The notes below the pieces were generated by a model. That model was not told the origin of the DNA, did not search any database, and worked only from the letters and a program-made list of their open reading frames with translations. DNA of 32,309 nt from Sulfobacillus benefaciens (GTDB lineage: Bacteria > Bacillota > Sulfobacillia > Sulfobacillales > Sulfobacillaceae). The translations under genes were made by a program, and so were the position numbers. Shown one piece after another: positions 7,318 through 15,916 of this stretch. Each line of letters starts with the position of its first letter. The stretch's first letter is position 1. The stretch spans positions 1 through 32,309 of the forward strand of contig PXYT01000042.1 of the NCBI GenBank assembly GCA_003023725.1, read 5' to 3'.

Positions 7318-7620
7318 CGATTTTTCCTTTCATGCATTCACCTATAACACTTGTCACTGCCCAAAACAACGAATGGCTTGGGACGATCATGAACCCAAGG
7401 CAATTTCTGCAAGCCATAACATCCCCATCATTAAGGTCACAATTACCCCCAGCCGGACGTTCGGCATGAGTTAGGGCAAGATGTGTTGAGTCTCAGTGTA
7501 TTCGCGCCCTGGTTCGTTCGCTGTGAGTTTGATCACCTTCTTTAGGTTAATCGGCCCTAAAGCTCTTGTGCGTTTATGGCGTCCCTCTTATACTCGTTGG
7601 CAAAGGAGGAGAGCCCCGCG
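7318..7620. other. Gap between two divergent hypothetical genes
   Basis: About 300 bases that should hold promoters for the minus-strand gene ending at 7317 and the plus-strand gene at 7621. No convincing -35/-10 pair or palindrome was found by eye. Confidence 0.35.
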
Positions 7621-8295
7621 ATGATCGATTCCGATGAATGGTATGCTGAACAACTCGCTCATCAGACTCGGAAATGGAACGTCCCCTGGGCTGGTCAACC
7701 CGCTGCCATCACCCAATATCTTGAGCCAGCTCGGAAATATCCCCGGCAGCCAAAATCTTGGCACGCCGATGCCACATGGGAACTCGTACGCCAAGCACTC
7801 AGGTGGCATCAGCGTCTTACAGACCGATTACAACGCTGGCAGTGGGCGGCCTGCCAAGATTGGTGGACAGAACATGATGGACCCGTGTGGGACCCATATG
7901 ACTGGATCATTGCCTGCGCTCACCGTTCACCCAAGGCTTGGATGCAGGATTTCGATGAAATTCTCCACCATCCTGAGGTTCATCCCGGGCTCACTGCCTG
8001 GGCCTATGCTATCTGGAAGGAGCATCCCCAGGTGCCGTCTTTCGGAACCATGACACCCCTCAAGGCCATCGACACCGCCCTGCGTGCGTGCAACCCGCCT
8101 TCCGGCAACGGAGGATGGGCTCAGGCTTGGCGCGGATGGGTCAGCGAACCCGCCCCGGACGATGCCAGCCAGTGTTCTTCCCCCTGGTATCCAACATCCC
8201 TGGTCCGCGCATGGGAAGAAGCACTTCTATCCTACGAAGATCTGGCGCCGGAGCACCTTCCGCCAAATCGTACCGAACAACTGCGATTTTTTTGA
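7621..8295 (+). CDS. Tryptophan-rich hypothetical protein
   Basis: The ATG at 7621 follows AAGGAGGAG with a 9-base spacer; an in-frame ATG at 7576 lacks one. The 224-residue product has 20 tryptophans (about 9 percent), spread over its length (RWQWAACQDWWTEHDGPVWD, then GGWAQAWRGW). It has few hydrophobic runs, so it is soluble, probably an all-helical fold with packed Trp/His. No signal peptide, no known motif, four scattered cysteines. A distant relation to helical chaperone-type proteins such as TorD is conceivable but not supported by motifs. It appears to be a single-gene unit. Confidence 0.65.
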   Translation: MIDSDEWYAEQLAHQTRKWNVPWAGQPAAITQYLEPARKYPRQPKSWHADATWELVRQALRWHQRLTDRLQRWQWAACQDWWTEHDGPVWDPYDWIIACAHRSPKAWMQDFDEILHHPEVHPGLTAWAYAIWKEHPQVPSFGTMTPLKAIDTALRACNPPSGNGGWAQAWRGWVSEPAPDDASQCSSPWYPTSLVRAWEEALLSYEDLAPEHLPPNRTEQLRFF

Positions 8296-8462
8296 CACTT
8301 CGGATCCCAACAGACAACCGGGAATTCCAGGCAACAAAAAGCGACCACTCGCATCTATTGGCTCCATTTATGACAAAGGTCTCAAAGCGGCTAGGTTCGT
8401 TACCTCAACCCTTCTCCTCAAGTGACCCCAGGGGTCATAGCAATAGCCCGGATACCTTATGA

Positions 8463-8562
8463 ATCGCGGTGCCGACGGCAAAGAGCAAAAAATGCGCGTG
8501 GCCACCGATGACATGAAAAGTCCTAGTCTGCCTGCAACCATGTCAACTTAGGCGGTATTTCG
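8463..8562. other. Short gap downstream of the Trp-rich and ArsR genes
   Basis: The convergent interval 8296-8562 contains no gene. ORFs starting near 8084 are shadows of the Trp-rich gene running past its stop. No strong hairpin with a T-run was seen. Confidence 0.35.
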
Positions 8563-8940
8563 CTAGATCTTCGGCTCCGAAAAAAACTGTTTCTGGTCCG
8601 CATTGGAGCGGGTCTGGATTATCGAACACGACGCGACTCCGTCAAGATGGTCCTGAAGTACAGCCGATCCCAGTTCAAGCAAAGTCGACACTCGCTCATC
8701 CCCTATCTGGTAATAGACATACCGTCCCTCCGGCTGACTTTGGACCAAACCGCAATTCTTTAAACAAGCTAAATGATTCGAAAGGTGACCCTGGCCAATA
8801 CCCAGACGCTCAACCAGTTCGCCAACATTGAGTCTGCCTTCGGCGCGAAGGCATTCCAGGACTCGTAATCGAATGGGATGGCTTAAAGCCTGCCAAAATG
8901 CGGCCAGCAGTTCGTCACGGTTCTGACCTACAAGACCCAT
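8563..8940 (-). CDS. ArsR/SmtB-family metalloregulator, CmtR-like
   Basis: A 125-residue winged-helix repressor: FWQALSHPIRLRVLECLRAE, then GIGQGHLSNHLACLKNCGLV as recognition helix, and GRYVYYQIG as wing. Cys59 and Cys63 (ACLKNCG) in the recognition helix plus Cys105 in the tail reproduce the Cys57/Cys61/Cys102 sensor of mycobacterial CmtR, which binds Cd/Pb. By analogy it senses a soft thiophilic metal, here most likely Hg(II). The ATG at 8940 follows GAGGGGGG. It lies 195 bases downstream of merA on the same strand, so it is either the last gene of a merA transcript or has its own promoter in the gap. The metal specificity is inference from the neighbour. Confidence 0.9.
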   Translation of the reverse strand: MGLVGQNRDELLAAFWQALSHPIRLRVLECLRAEGRLNVGELVERLGIGQGHLSNHLACLKNCGLVQSQPEGRYVYYQIGDERVSTLLELGSAVLQDHLDGVASCSIIQTRSNADQKQFFSEPKI

Positions 8941-9134
8941 ATTCTTCCCCCCTCACAATCAATTGACGACGGTGTGTGCCGGTCGTATTCTTTTTCCACA
9001 CAATCTAGCCATCATACTCTTCTCAAGCGCTTTAAAGACGGCCCTTCGTTCCCTGGTGGATAAGGTTCTGGCACTAGGGGCTTCTTTTCCCCGACCCATG
9101 AGCTTGGCTGTGTCGACACTGGCGTCACAAGGCG

Positions 9135-11030
9135 TTACCCGGCACAACACGATAACTTACTGACATCCTGATTAAATGTCAGCGCGGCCAGTTTCAGACC
9201 CTCAGCCATGGTGAGATACGGTGCCAGCGTGTCCGTCAAGTCATGAATGGTTAAGCCGAATTTCACCGCCAGTTGGGCTGCATAAATAACCTCCCCCGCG
9301 TTCTCCGAGACAATCTGTACCCCTAGCACACGACCACTGCCTTCATCGGCAACCATTTTAAAGAGACCCTGGGTCTCCCGGTTCACCACGGCTCGCGTCA
9401 CGGCATCCAAAGGCAAAACAGTGGAGATGACCTTCAAGCCCCGCTCTCTGGCCGCTTGTTCCGTGAGACCTACCGACGCAATTGCCGGTTGAGTAAAGAT
9501 CACCATGGGCACCACACTTAAATCAAGAGGCTGAGGGGCAGTTGTCAATCCCAGAGCATTTCTCGCGGCTAGTTTTCCTTCGTAGGCCGCCACATACACG
9601 AACTGCGGCCCCATGGTGACATCACCGGCCGCATAAACGTAAGGATTGGCGGTACCAAGATTTTCATTCACCGCAATCTCGCCTTGGGAACCCCATGCGA
9701 CACCAGCCGCTTGAAGATTCAAAGAACTGGTGTTGGGAATTCGGCCTGCGGCCACAAGCAGTGCATCACCGGTCACAACCCGTTGTGTTCCTTGATTTTG
9801 AAGATACACGGCCTTTTCCCCGCCCACAGCCTCCACGTGTTGATAGCTGGCGCCGGTGATGACCTCAATCCCTGCTTCTTCCAGCATCCGTCGGATTACT
9901 TTTCGCACCTCGGAGTCAAAAAAGGGCATGATCTCGGTTCCGCGCTGGATGAGCGTGACTTCTGAGCCCCAGTGCCTGAATAGCTGCCCAAGTTCGAGAC
10001 CAATGTACCCGGAACCGATAACTACCAGATGATCAGGTCTCTTCGTCAAGCTCAAGGCAGAGGTGCTGGTTAAATAATCGACGCTTTCTAGTCCAGAAAT
10101 ATGTGGAATACGAGGTGCGGAACCCGTGGCAATCACATAATGCCCAGCCTCCCAAATACGTTCGCCTACTTGCACCCGCTTGTTGTCCACAAACCGGGCT
10201 TCTCCGGTAAGAAGGTCGATATCATATTCCGCCATTAAATCCTCATATTTCACTTTGCGCAGACGAGCTACCAGCCCATCCTTTTCTTCTACCAGGGTTT
10301 CCAAATCAGGCGCCTCTGCCTTCGTGTGCAGCCCGCGAACAGGATTGGACTGGGCCCAATGATGCAAATCGCTAGCTCGCAGCAGGGCCTTGGACGGCAC
10401 GCATCCCACATTGACACACGTTCCCCCTATCACTCCCCGCTCTGCCATTGCCACGCGGGCTTTGGCGCGCGCAGCTTCAATGGCTGCTGCGAAGGCGGCG
10501 CTCCCGGAGCCAATAATCAGGAGATCGTATTCTTTCCGGGAACTGAAATGGGTGAGGGAGCCCGATGCCGCCGGTGCTTTCCGAACCGCCTTGGACGGCT
10601 GGTATCCAGCTTGAATGATCAGATCCCGCGCTGTATCCCACGAAAAATTTTCCGGTACCACAATCGTTGCCAGGCCTCGCTGAAAGTCTGCTTGCACATC
10701 AAGAGCGCCGGCCGTTTTCAACGCCTCGATCACGTGATGCTCGCAGCTTGTGCAAGTCATGCCCTGAATTTCCAGTGTATAGATCGCCGGTTCGGAGGCA
10801 GATTCCGCCAAAATATGCAGATCCAAAGGCTGGTAACCCGCCCGAATCACAGCTTCTCGAGCCTCTTTAGCCGAAAATGTCCTGTCCGCCTGAAATATCG
10901 CCTCATTTCGTTTGAAACTGGCCTCGACGTCAACGGCTCCCACGGATGACAACGCTTGCCTCACATGGTGTTCGCAATCGGAACAGGTCATCCCCTCAAT
11001 TCTCATCCGGTATTTTGTGCTCTGATTCAT
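9135..11030 (-). CDS. merA: Mercuric reductase with two N-terminal heavy-metal-associated domains
   Basis: Reduces Hg(II) to volatile Hg(0) with NADPH in the cytoplasm. The start ATG at 11030 (MNQSTKYRMR) follows GGGAGTGA; product 631 residues. Two HMA domains lie at about 7-70 (GMTCSDCEHH, Cys16/19) and 84-147 (GMTCTSCEHH, Cys93/96). Then come the FAD site GSGSAA near 174, the active-site disulfide GGTCVNVGCVPSK (Cys205/210), a central NAD(P)-binding domain with GSGYIGLELGQ, the second FAD motif YAAGDV and the C-terminal KLSCCAG, whose vicinal cysteines deliver Hg(II) to the partner subunit. All catalytic elements are present. The frame also stays open 119 codons upstream of this start to 11387. 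Probably regulated by the CmtR-like gene downstream, as no MerR is present. Confidence 0.96.
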   Translation of the reverse strand: MNQSTKYRMRIEGMTCSDCEHHVRQALSSVGAVDVEASFKRNEAIFQADRTFSAKEAREAVIRAGYQPLDLHILAESASEPAIYTLEIQGMTCTSCEHHVIEALKTAGALDVQADFQRGLATIVVPENFSWDTARDLIIQAGYQPSKAVRKAPAASGSLTHFSSRKEYDLLIIGSGSAAFAAAIEAARAKARVAMAERGVIGGTCVNVGCVPSKALLRASDLHHWAQSNPVRGLHTKAEAPDLETLVEEKDGLVARLRKVKYEDLMAEYDIDLLTGEARFVDNKRVQVGERIWEAGHYVIATGSAPRIPHISGLESVDYLTSTSALSLTKRPDHLVVIGSGYIGLELGQLFRHWGSEVTLIQRGTEIMPFFDSEVRKVIRRMLEEAGIEVITGASYQHVEAVGGEKAVYLQNQGTQRVVTGDALLVAAGRIPNTSSLNLQAAGVAWGSQGEIAVNENLGTANPYVYAAGDVTMGPQFVYVAAYEGKLAARNALGLTTAPQPLDLSVVPMVIFTQPAIASVGLTEQAARERGLKVISTVLPLDAVTRAVVNRETQGLFKMVADEGSGRVLGVQIVSENAGEVIYAAQLAVKFGLTIHDLTDTLAPYLTMAEGLKLAALTFNQDVSKLSCCAG

Positions 11031-11835
11031 GTTTCTGCTCACTCCCGTCAGTCCCCTTGTCGGCCTCTCATACACAGACTCCATACAGTTCGGACATTTT
11101 TCTACCCCTAAACGCAAACAAATGCTTTTTCCGGCTCCACCAGGGTTCTGGCTGTTCTCCGGGAAGCTACAGTTCCTCCACGGCTCTGATTTCAAAAATT
11201 TGGTGGGAGAAGAGGCCACCAGAATCGGCAGAGTCTCTGGCGACTTCTCTACGTCACTGAACCCTTTCGGAGCCAACTCGTTGCATCTGCTATGCCCCTC
11301 GCCCTGCATTAGTTTGATGGGACTCAACAATATTATAACATTATATTGCAATTTTAGAATATATTTCTCATGCACGACCTTCGCCACCCCGATAAAGTCC
11401 GCGTCACCCTAGCTTCTGCAGTAGCCGAGGAAACGGAGGCACTGTGCCATTGAGCCCTCCCAATTGTTCCATTCCTGGTTCCATTCCTGGTTCAATTCAT
11501 GCACTCAAATTGCCGAAATCACGCACCCTCGAAGACTTGGTAAGCTGGCATTTTACCCCGCTATCGGAAGACAGGGAAGATGCGCATAAGATCTTTGTTA
11601 ACATATTCCATGGTCGTCAAACCAAAATCCTTGACGATCTTCCCATCCTCCATGACATCCCAGTTCCCGGATCGGCCATGGGATTGGCATGAAGAACCCA
11701 TGAAAATCTCTCCGGCAATAGCGGGCAACACATAAACCGCTCACGCTATCCAGAGGCATGAACTAGGTCTAAGGCATCAGATGTTATTGAATTCCTTTCG
11801 CCAAGTGCTGTATTATACTTGTTGAACATTATATT
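11031..11835. other. Long leader/intergenic region between merA and marR
   Basis: About 800 bases. The merA frame runs open to 11387, but its extra residues match nothing I know apart from a CPNC motif just before the merA start. A plus-strand ORF at 11444-11692 has no good ribosome site and contains the direct repeat CCATTCCTGGTT twice near 11468. The AT-rich stretch 11326-11370 is the likely merA promoter zone. Confidence 0.4.
11328..11348. promoter_or_regulatory. AT-rich inverted repeat, candidate ArsR-type operator of merA
   Basis: CAATATTATAACATTATATTG: arms CAATAT and ATATTG pair perfectly, with further matches inside. On the minus strand TATAAT overlaps it and could be a -10. AT-rich interrupted palindromes are typical ArsR/SmtB sites. 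It lies about 300 bases before the merA start, so the leader would be long. Confidence 0.4.
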
Positions 11836-11873
11836 ATTGTCGTGTTGACAATGATTGTTATAGCGTATACAAA
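11836..11873 (+). promoter_or_regulatory. marR promoter with overlapping operator
   Basis: TTGACA (11845-11850) is a consensus -35; TACAAA (11868-11873, 17-bp spacer) or TATACA (11866-11871) serves as -10. The perfect inverted repeat ATTGTC-GTGTT-GACAAT (11836-11852) covers the -35, the expected position for MarR autorepression. Confidence 0.6.
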
Positions 11874-11894
11874 TTTGACTAAGGTGGTGAAAGA

Positions 11895-12392
11895 ATGTCG
11901 GAACCTGAAGCTGATTTGTCACCGCCCCCGGAAAATGTTCGGCGTGCCCTTCAGGCATTTGTGGAAACGGTGGGGCTGGGAGAGTCTCTTGTTGTTGAGT
12001 TGTGGCGATCCCATGAACTGACGTTACTGCAAGCACATTGTTTAACAATGGTCCAAGAGGCGCCCAAACAACCGGGAACGTTAGCCAGACGACTTCATTT
12101 GTCTCAAACTTCGGTGACTCGTGTTCTCGAACGTATCGAAGATCGCGGACTCGTGAAGCGGGTAATGGACCTCCATGACCGTCGGCGGATTTGGGTAGAA
12201 CTCACCGACCAGGGCCGCACGGTTCTGGAGGAACTACATGCATGGCGGTCTTCTCCTGTTTTTACCGCTATCAGGTCCATGGACGACGTCGCGTTGGAAC
12301 GTCTCACGACGGCCTTAAATGACTTAGCCGACCGCGTTCACCGTATTTCCCCGACCAAACGAACCGTGTCACCGCTAAAGACGCCAAATTAG
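11895..12392 (+). CDS. MarR-family transcriptional regulator
   Basis: A 165-residue winged-helix dimeric repressor. LTLLQAHCLTMVQEAP leads into the HTH GTLARRLHLSQTSVTRVLER, and the wing is RVMDLHDRRRIWVELTDQGR with the DxRR-type turn of the family. The terminal helices (residues 14-35 and 110-150) form the dimer interface. The ATG at 11895 follows GGTGGTGAAAG. It is the first gene of a four-gene run, 19 bases ahead of the DHA2 exporter; MarR proteins typically repress such an operon until a phenolic or lipophilic ligand, or oxidation, releases them. One Cys (in QAHCLTM) could sense oxidants, but this is speculative. Confidence 0.9.
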   Translation: MSEPEADLSPPPENVRRALQAFVETVGLGESLVVELWRSHELTLLQAHCLTMVQEAPKQPGTLARRLHLSQTSVTRVLERIEDRGLVKRVMDLHDRRRIWVELTDQGRTVLEELHAWRSSPVFTAIRSMDDVALERLTTALNDLADRVHRISPTKRTVSPLKTPN

Positions 12393-12411
12393 GAGGTGCC
12401 TATCCGAATTT

Positions 12412-14319
12412 ATGGCCACTGCGAAAATTTCGGCGACCCGTCAGTCATTACCGCCCGGATACAAATGGATTGCGCTGAGCAATACCACTCTTGGCACACT
12501 GATGGCCGCGATCAACCAAACCATCTTGATTATCTCTTTGCCAGCTATTTTCCGTGGCATCGGCATCGATCCTCTGAAAGGCGGACAGACAAGTCTGCTG
12601 CTCTGGATTCTGATGGGATTCAATGTCGCCACAACCGTGTTACTGGTGTCATTCGGTCGCATCTCCGACACCTATGGACGGGTGCGACTCTATAATCTGG
12701 GATTCGCTGTTTTCACGATTGGATCTCTGTTGCTCTTTCTCACCCCGGGAAAGGGGACGGCCGGTGAATGGGAATTAATCATTTTCCGATTCATCCAAGG
12801 CATTGGCGGCGCCTTCCTTTTTGCCAACAGCGCAGCCATTCTCACTGATTCCTTTCCTGCCAGTGAGAGAGGCTTTGCACTGGGTCTTAATCAAATCGCC
12901 GGAATTGGCGGCGGTATTATCGGTCTGATTGTCGGCGGTATTTTATCGACCATCTATTGGCGGGCGATCTTTCTGGTGAATGTGCCCATCGGCATAGCGG
13001 GAACCATTTGGGCCTATATCGCCCTGAAGGAAACAGCCGTAAGCCGGGAGGCCAAACGCATTGACTGGTGGGGAAACATCACCTTTGCTTTAGGCATTTT
13101 GGGGGTGCTGGTCGGATTAACATACAGCATTAAACCCTATAACGGGCATGCGACAGGGTGGACTAATCCCTTCGTTATCACCAGCCTCATTCTTGGCATC
13201 GTCATGCTTGTCGCCTTTGTGATTGTCGAAAGCTATGTCGAGGATCCCATGTTTTCTTTGCCGCTCTTCAAGATTCGCGCCTTTTCGGTAGGCAATTTCA
13301 CGTCGCTGATGGCGGCCACGGCACGCGGCGGACTGAGTTTTATGCTGATCATCTGGCTGCAGGGAATCTGGTTGCCTATGCACGGAGTGCGATTTGCCAA
13401 TACTCCGTTACAGGCTGCCTTAGATACGATCCCGCAGATGGTGGGATTTCTGATCTTTGGACCGATTAGCGGAAGACTGTCCGACCGTTATGGAGCGCGC
13501 TGGTTTGCGACGGCCGGCATGTTCGTATCCGCAGTGGGTTTCTATTTGCTCAATACCCTGCACGCGGACTTTAACTATTGGACATTCGCGTCGTATATTT
13601 TCATCGTGGGCGCAGGCATGGGCCTTTTTGCCTCTCCCAATACTTCTTCGGTGATGAGCGCGGTTCCCGCCCGTTACCGAGGAGTCGCGTCGGGAATGCG
13701 GGCTACGTTTATGAATGCCGGGATGATGTTTAGCATGGGCTTGTTCTTTACTATTTTGATCGGCTCGCTGGCCACCGGATTGCCTCCGGCTATTTCCACC
13801 GGTCTCAGCCACTTTGCGCTGCCGGCAGTGATGATACACCGTTTTTCGCACCTGCCGCCCTTGGCCGTTCTATTCGCAAGCCTTTTGGGATATAATCCCC
13901 TGAAAATGCTGCTGCCCCCCGCAGTATTGCACGCTCTCCCTCCGGCACAGGCGGCACGTCTAACATCACTGCGCTTCTTCCCGACGTTAATCTCGGTAGC
14001 GTTCATCAAAGCTCTGCGCGTCGTGTTCTTATTCTCCGTGGCCATGACTCTGTTGTCCACAATCCTGTCCATGTTTCGGGGCAATCAGCCGGCACCGGAA
14101 TCCGTCGCCGTCTCCACCTTCTCCGGTCCCGAACCGGTACGTCCGCAAGTGCCGAGAGAGATGCTGTTGCTAGCCATATCCGCAGCCATTGCCGCCCGCA
14201 AGGGCGTGGAGGAATCTGCCTCGGAGCATGAAGTGGCCCGTCTTCGCCGCGCCTTGATGCTTTTGGCTTTGACACTCGGTCACAGGGTTGACTTGGTCGA
14301 AGAGAAATATGTCAGTTAA
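12412..14319 (+). CDS. MFS drug:H+ antiporter, DHA2 family (14 transmembrane segments)
   Basis: A 635-residue inner-membrane exporter of the EmrB/QacA type. Family marks: LGTLMAAINQTILIISLPAI in TM1 (motif D1), GRISDTYGRVRLYNLGF (motif A), IQGIGGAFLFANSAAILTDS (TM4, motif B) and LNQIAGIGGGIIGLIVGGIL (TM5, motif C of antiporters). A large loop between TM13 and TM14 (about 470-530) and a C-terminal cytoplasmic tail of about 85 residues rich in Arg/Glu make it longer than the usual 480-510. AGGAGGT lies 14 bases before the ATG, a long spacer. Proton-driven export of lipophilic or organic compounds is expected; substrate unknown. Transcribed with marR and the two small membrane proteins downstream. 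Confidence 0.92.
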   Translation: MATAKISATRQSLPPGYKWIALSNTTLGTLMAAINQTILIISLPAIFRGIGIDPLKGGQTSLLLWILMGFNVATTVLLVSFGRISDTYGRVRLYNLGFAVFTIGSLLLFLTPGKGTAGEWELIIFRFIQGIGGAFLFANSAAILTDSFPASERGFALGLNQIAGIGGGIIGLIVGGILSTIYWRAIFLVNVPIGIAGTIWAYIALKETAVSREAKRIDWWGNITFALGILGVLVGLTYSIKPYNGHATGWTNPFVITSLILGIVMLVAFVIVESYVEDPMFSLPLFKIRAFSVGNFTSLMAATARGGLSFMLIIWLQGIWLPMHGVRFANTPLQAALDTIPQMVGFLIFGPISGRLSDRYGARWFATAGMFVSAVGFYLLNTLHADFNYWTFASYIFIVGAGMGLFASPNTSSVMSAVPARYRGVASGMRATFMNAGMMFSMGLFFTILIGSLATGLPPAISTGLSHFALPAVMIHRFSHLPPLAVLFASLLGYNPLKMLLPPAVLHALPPAQAARLTSLRFFPTLISVAFIKALRVVFLFSVAMTLLSTILSMFRGNQPAPESVAVSTFSGPEPVRPQVPREMLLLAISAAIAARKGVEESASEHEVARLRRALMLLALTLGHRVDLVEEKYVS

Positions 14320-14370
14320 GGCCGGGTGTATCAAAAACACGGGAGACATCACGAAAGAAGGAGTGAGTCA

Positions 14371-14787
14371 ATGTACAAATATCTGTGGCCCATCGTGACA
14401 GGCGGTCTAGCACTTCTGGCTGAAGTCATGCTCATGATTCTGCCTTTTGCAATGCATGTCAATCACGGCGGTGCGTGGCGCACCGCCACCTACCTCGATT
14501 TTTGGAGTGGTATCGGGATGATTGTGATAACGCTTATCATGACCGGTGCCTGGCTCTGGGCTCTTCGTGCCGAATTGATCCGCCGTGGAATCATTAGTCG
14601 TCCGGAACCCGCCGCCTCCCGCAAACCCGCCCCCGGGCAGGGCTCTGCCTCATTCGAGGAGTCTCGTGGAAGAAGTGATGCCGAATGGGACGAGTTACTG
14701 CGACCATTGGCCGAAGCTGTTCTCCTCGATCTTTCGGAGCAACTAAACCACAAAGAGAGCCGTCAGCGTGAGGAGGTCGAACTATGA
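14371..14787 (+). CDS. Small two-TM membrane protein with acidic cytoplasmic tail
   Basis: The ATG at 14371 follows AAGGAGTGAGTC; a longer frame from 14326 has no ribosome site. The 138-residue product has TM1 (GGLALLAEVMLMILPFAM) and TM2 (GIGMIVITLIMTGAWLWAL) joined by a short loop, then a Pro/Ala linker and a charged helix (AEWDELLRPLAEAVLLDLSE). No family recognised. It sits between the DHA2 exporter and an SPW-type protein and overlaps the latter by 4 bases, so it is translationally coupled. An accessory to the exporter is a reasonable guess. Confidence 0.75.
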   Translation: MYKYLWPIVTGGLALLAEVMLMILPFAMHVNHGGAWRTATYLDFWSGIGMIVITLIMTGAWLWALRAELIRRGIISRPEPAASRKPAPGQGSASFEESRGRSDAEWDELLRPLAEAVLLDLSEQLNHKESRQREEVEL

Positions 14788-15026
14788 AGTTTGGAACCTG
14801 GATGAGCATCATAACTTTTGTGGGCGGTATCTGGGTTATACTGTCTCCGACTATAGTCGGCGTCATCCCCCGCCACGGCAATCCCTGGACCAACGTGGTT
14901 CTGGGTACTGAGATTTTAGGGTTGGCCATCTGCCTGTTTTCTCTTTTAGGGGTGATGGGGTTTTGGGCTATTCGTCTGAAGTGGCTATCCTCACAAAAAT
15001 TTGACCCTCCTAAACCCAACTCCTGA
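14784..15026 (+). CDS. SPW-repeat-like small membrane protein
   Basis: An 80-residue protein with two hydrophobic segments. GGIWVILSPTIVGV carries the W-(x)3-SP pattern of SPW-repeat proteins, followed by NPWTNVVLGTEILGLAICLF. Such proteins are integral membrane proteins of unknown function. Start ATG 14784 overlaps the preceding stop (ATGA), with GAGGAGGT-like GTGAGGAGG upstream inside that gene. It is the last gene of the marR operon; no clear terminator follows. Confidence 0.7.
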   Translation: MKFGTWMSIITFVGGIWVILSPTIVGVIPRHGNPWTNVVLGTEILGLAICLFSLLGVMGFWAIRLKWLSSQKFDPPKPNS

Positions 15027-15916
15027 TAGTTCACCCTGACATTTCCTTCGTATACACCGATATACCGAACTTTGGCCTACCCCCTTCATTAGTCGTGTCA
15101 TTAAGCGTGTTAAGGAGTTCTTGATGACAAATCCCCGAAGAGAAATGGATGCAGGCTGGAGATGCCACCGAGCACGGCCGTCTTGTGCGACACAAGGGTG
15201 CTGTTCACTAAGATAAAATGTCTCTTCGGGGAAACGTTCTGAGACTTGTTCCCCTTAGGCAACAAATCTTGACCAAATTGCGTCCCTATTGACTCATGGC
15301 ACACGTGTCGGTTGTGAAGCCTGGAGTGATGTCGTCCCCCTCCCGAGTTTCATGGCATGATGTGTGCGCCGGCCCAACAAAGAAAGAGGAGCTTAGGAGA
15401 AATTTTTCTGCTTATAGACCACTAACCCACCGTCCCGCCGGAAGCGATTTCGTCTTCGACTAAGACAAGCCCTATGTTCCGCCAATGAAGCTTGAGATCA
15501 CCAAGCGAATAACACCGAAGGAGTTAGTTAGGCCACCATTTCGTGCCCTTTGCCGGTCCGCTCTCAACGGTTCTTCCGATTGGCTTGTGCAGTCATCGTC
15601 ATAGCGCCTCATCTGTGATCTGGGCCAAAAGAAACGTAGCTCACGTCAAAAGAAGAGAATTGACTGAGGAACGAAACGGGGAAAGAACCTTCGCCAAAAG
15701 GTGTGCCTTATATCTTAGTAGAGAAGGAAATTCCTCAGCTTGTGCCGAACTCATGAGTGAAGTAGTTGGACAGGAACTGGTGACCGCTTTCATTGACTTC
15801 ATGAGAGCTGGGTAGATGGGACGTCGAATTCCGCCTCAAGTTTTTCAAGGCGCGGAAATTGGCCCCGTTCGTTTATGAATGATTGGCACCAGAGAATAGG
15901 CGTAGAAGGTGATGGT
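15027..15916. other. Long intergenic region holding a structured element
   Basis: About 890 bases. Contains the nested inverted repeats at 15133-15231. A plus-strand ORF at 15543-15815 (90 residues, tail ELMSEVVGQELVTAFIDFM) looks partly protein-like but has no ribosome site or known motif and was not called. The end of the gap must hold the promoter of the gene at 15917. Confidence 0.4.
15133..15231. ncRNA. Candidate structured RNA (nested stems), strand undetermined
   Basis: Three nested perfect helices: outer CCCCGAAGAGA (15133-15143) with TCTCTTCGGGG (15221-15231), middle AGCAC (15171-15175) with GTGCT (15198-15202), inner CTTGTG (15182-15187) with CACAAG (15191-15196), loop CGA. Together they close a 99-nt structure with an asymmetric 27/18-nt internal loop. 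No T-run follows on either strand, so it is not a simple terminator. It does not match any riboswitch or housekeeping RNA consensus I know. Confidence 0.4.

Noticed and set aside
10326-10949. 207-residue plus-strand ORF inside merA
   Set aside because: Antisense shadow of the strongly conserved merA frame.
11444-11692. 82-residue plus-strand ORF with a short repeat
   Set aside because: No recognisable domain and a poor start site; the first part encodes a simple GSIP repeat.
15543-15815. 90-residue plus-strand ORF before the GT-C gene
   Set aside because: The C-terminal part looks protein-like, but there is no ribosome site or known motif; too weak to call.
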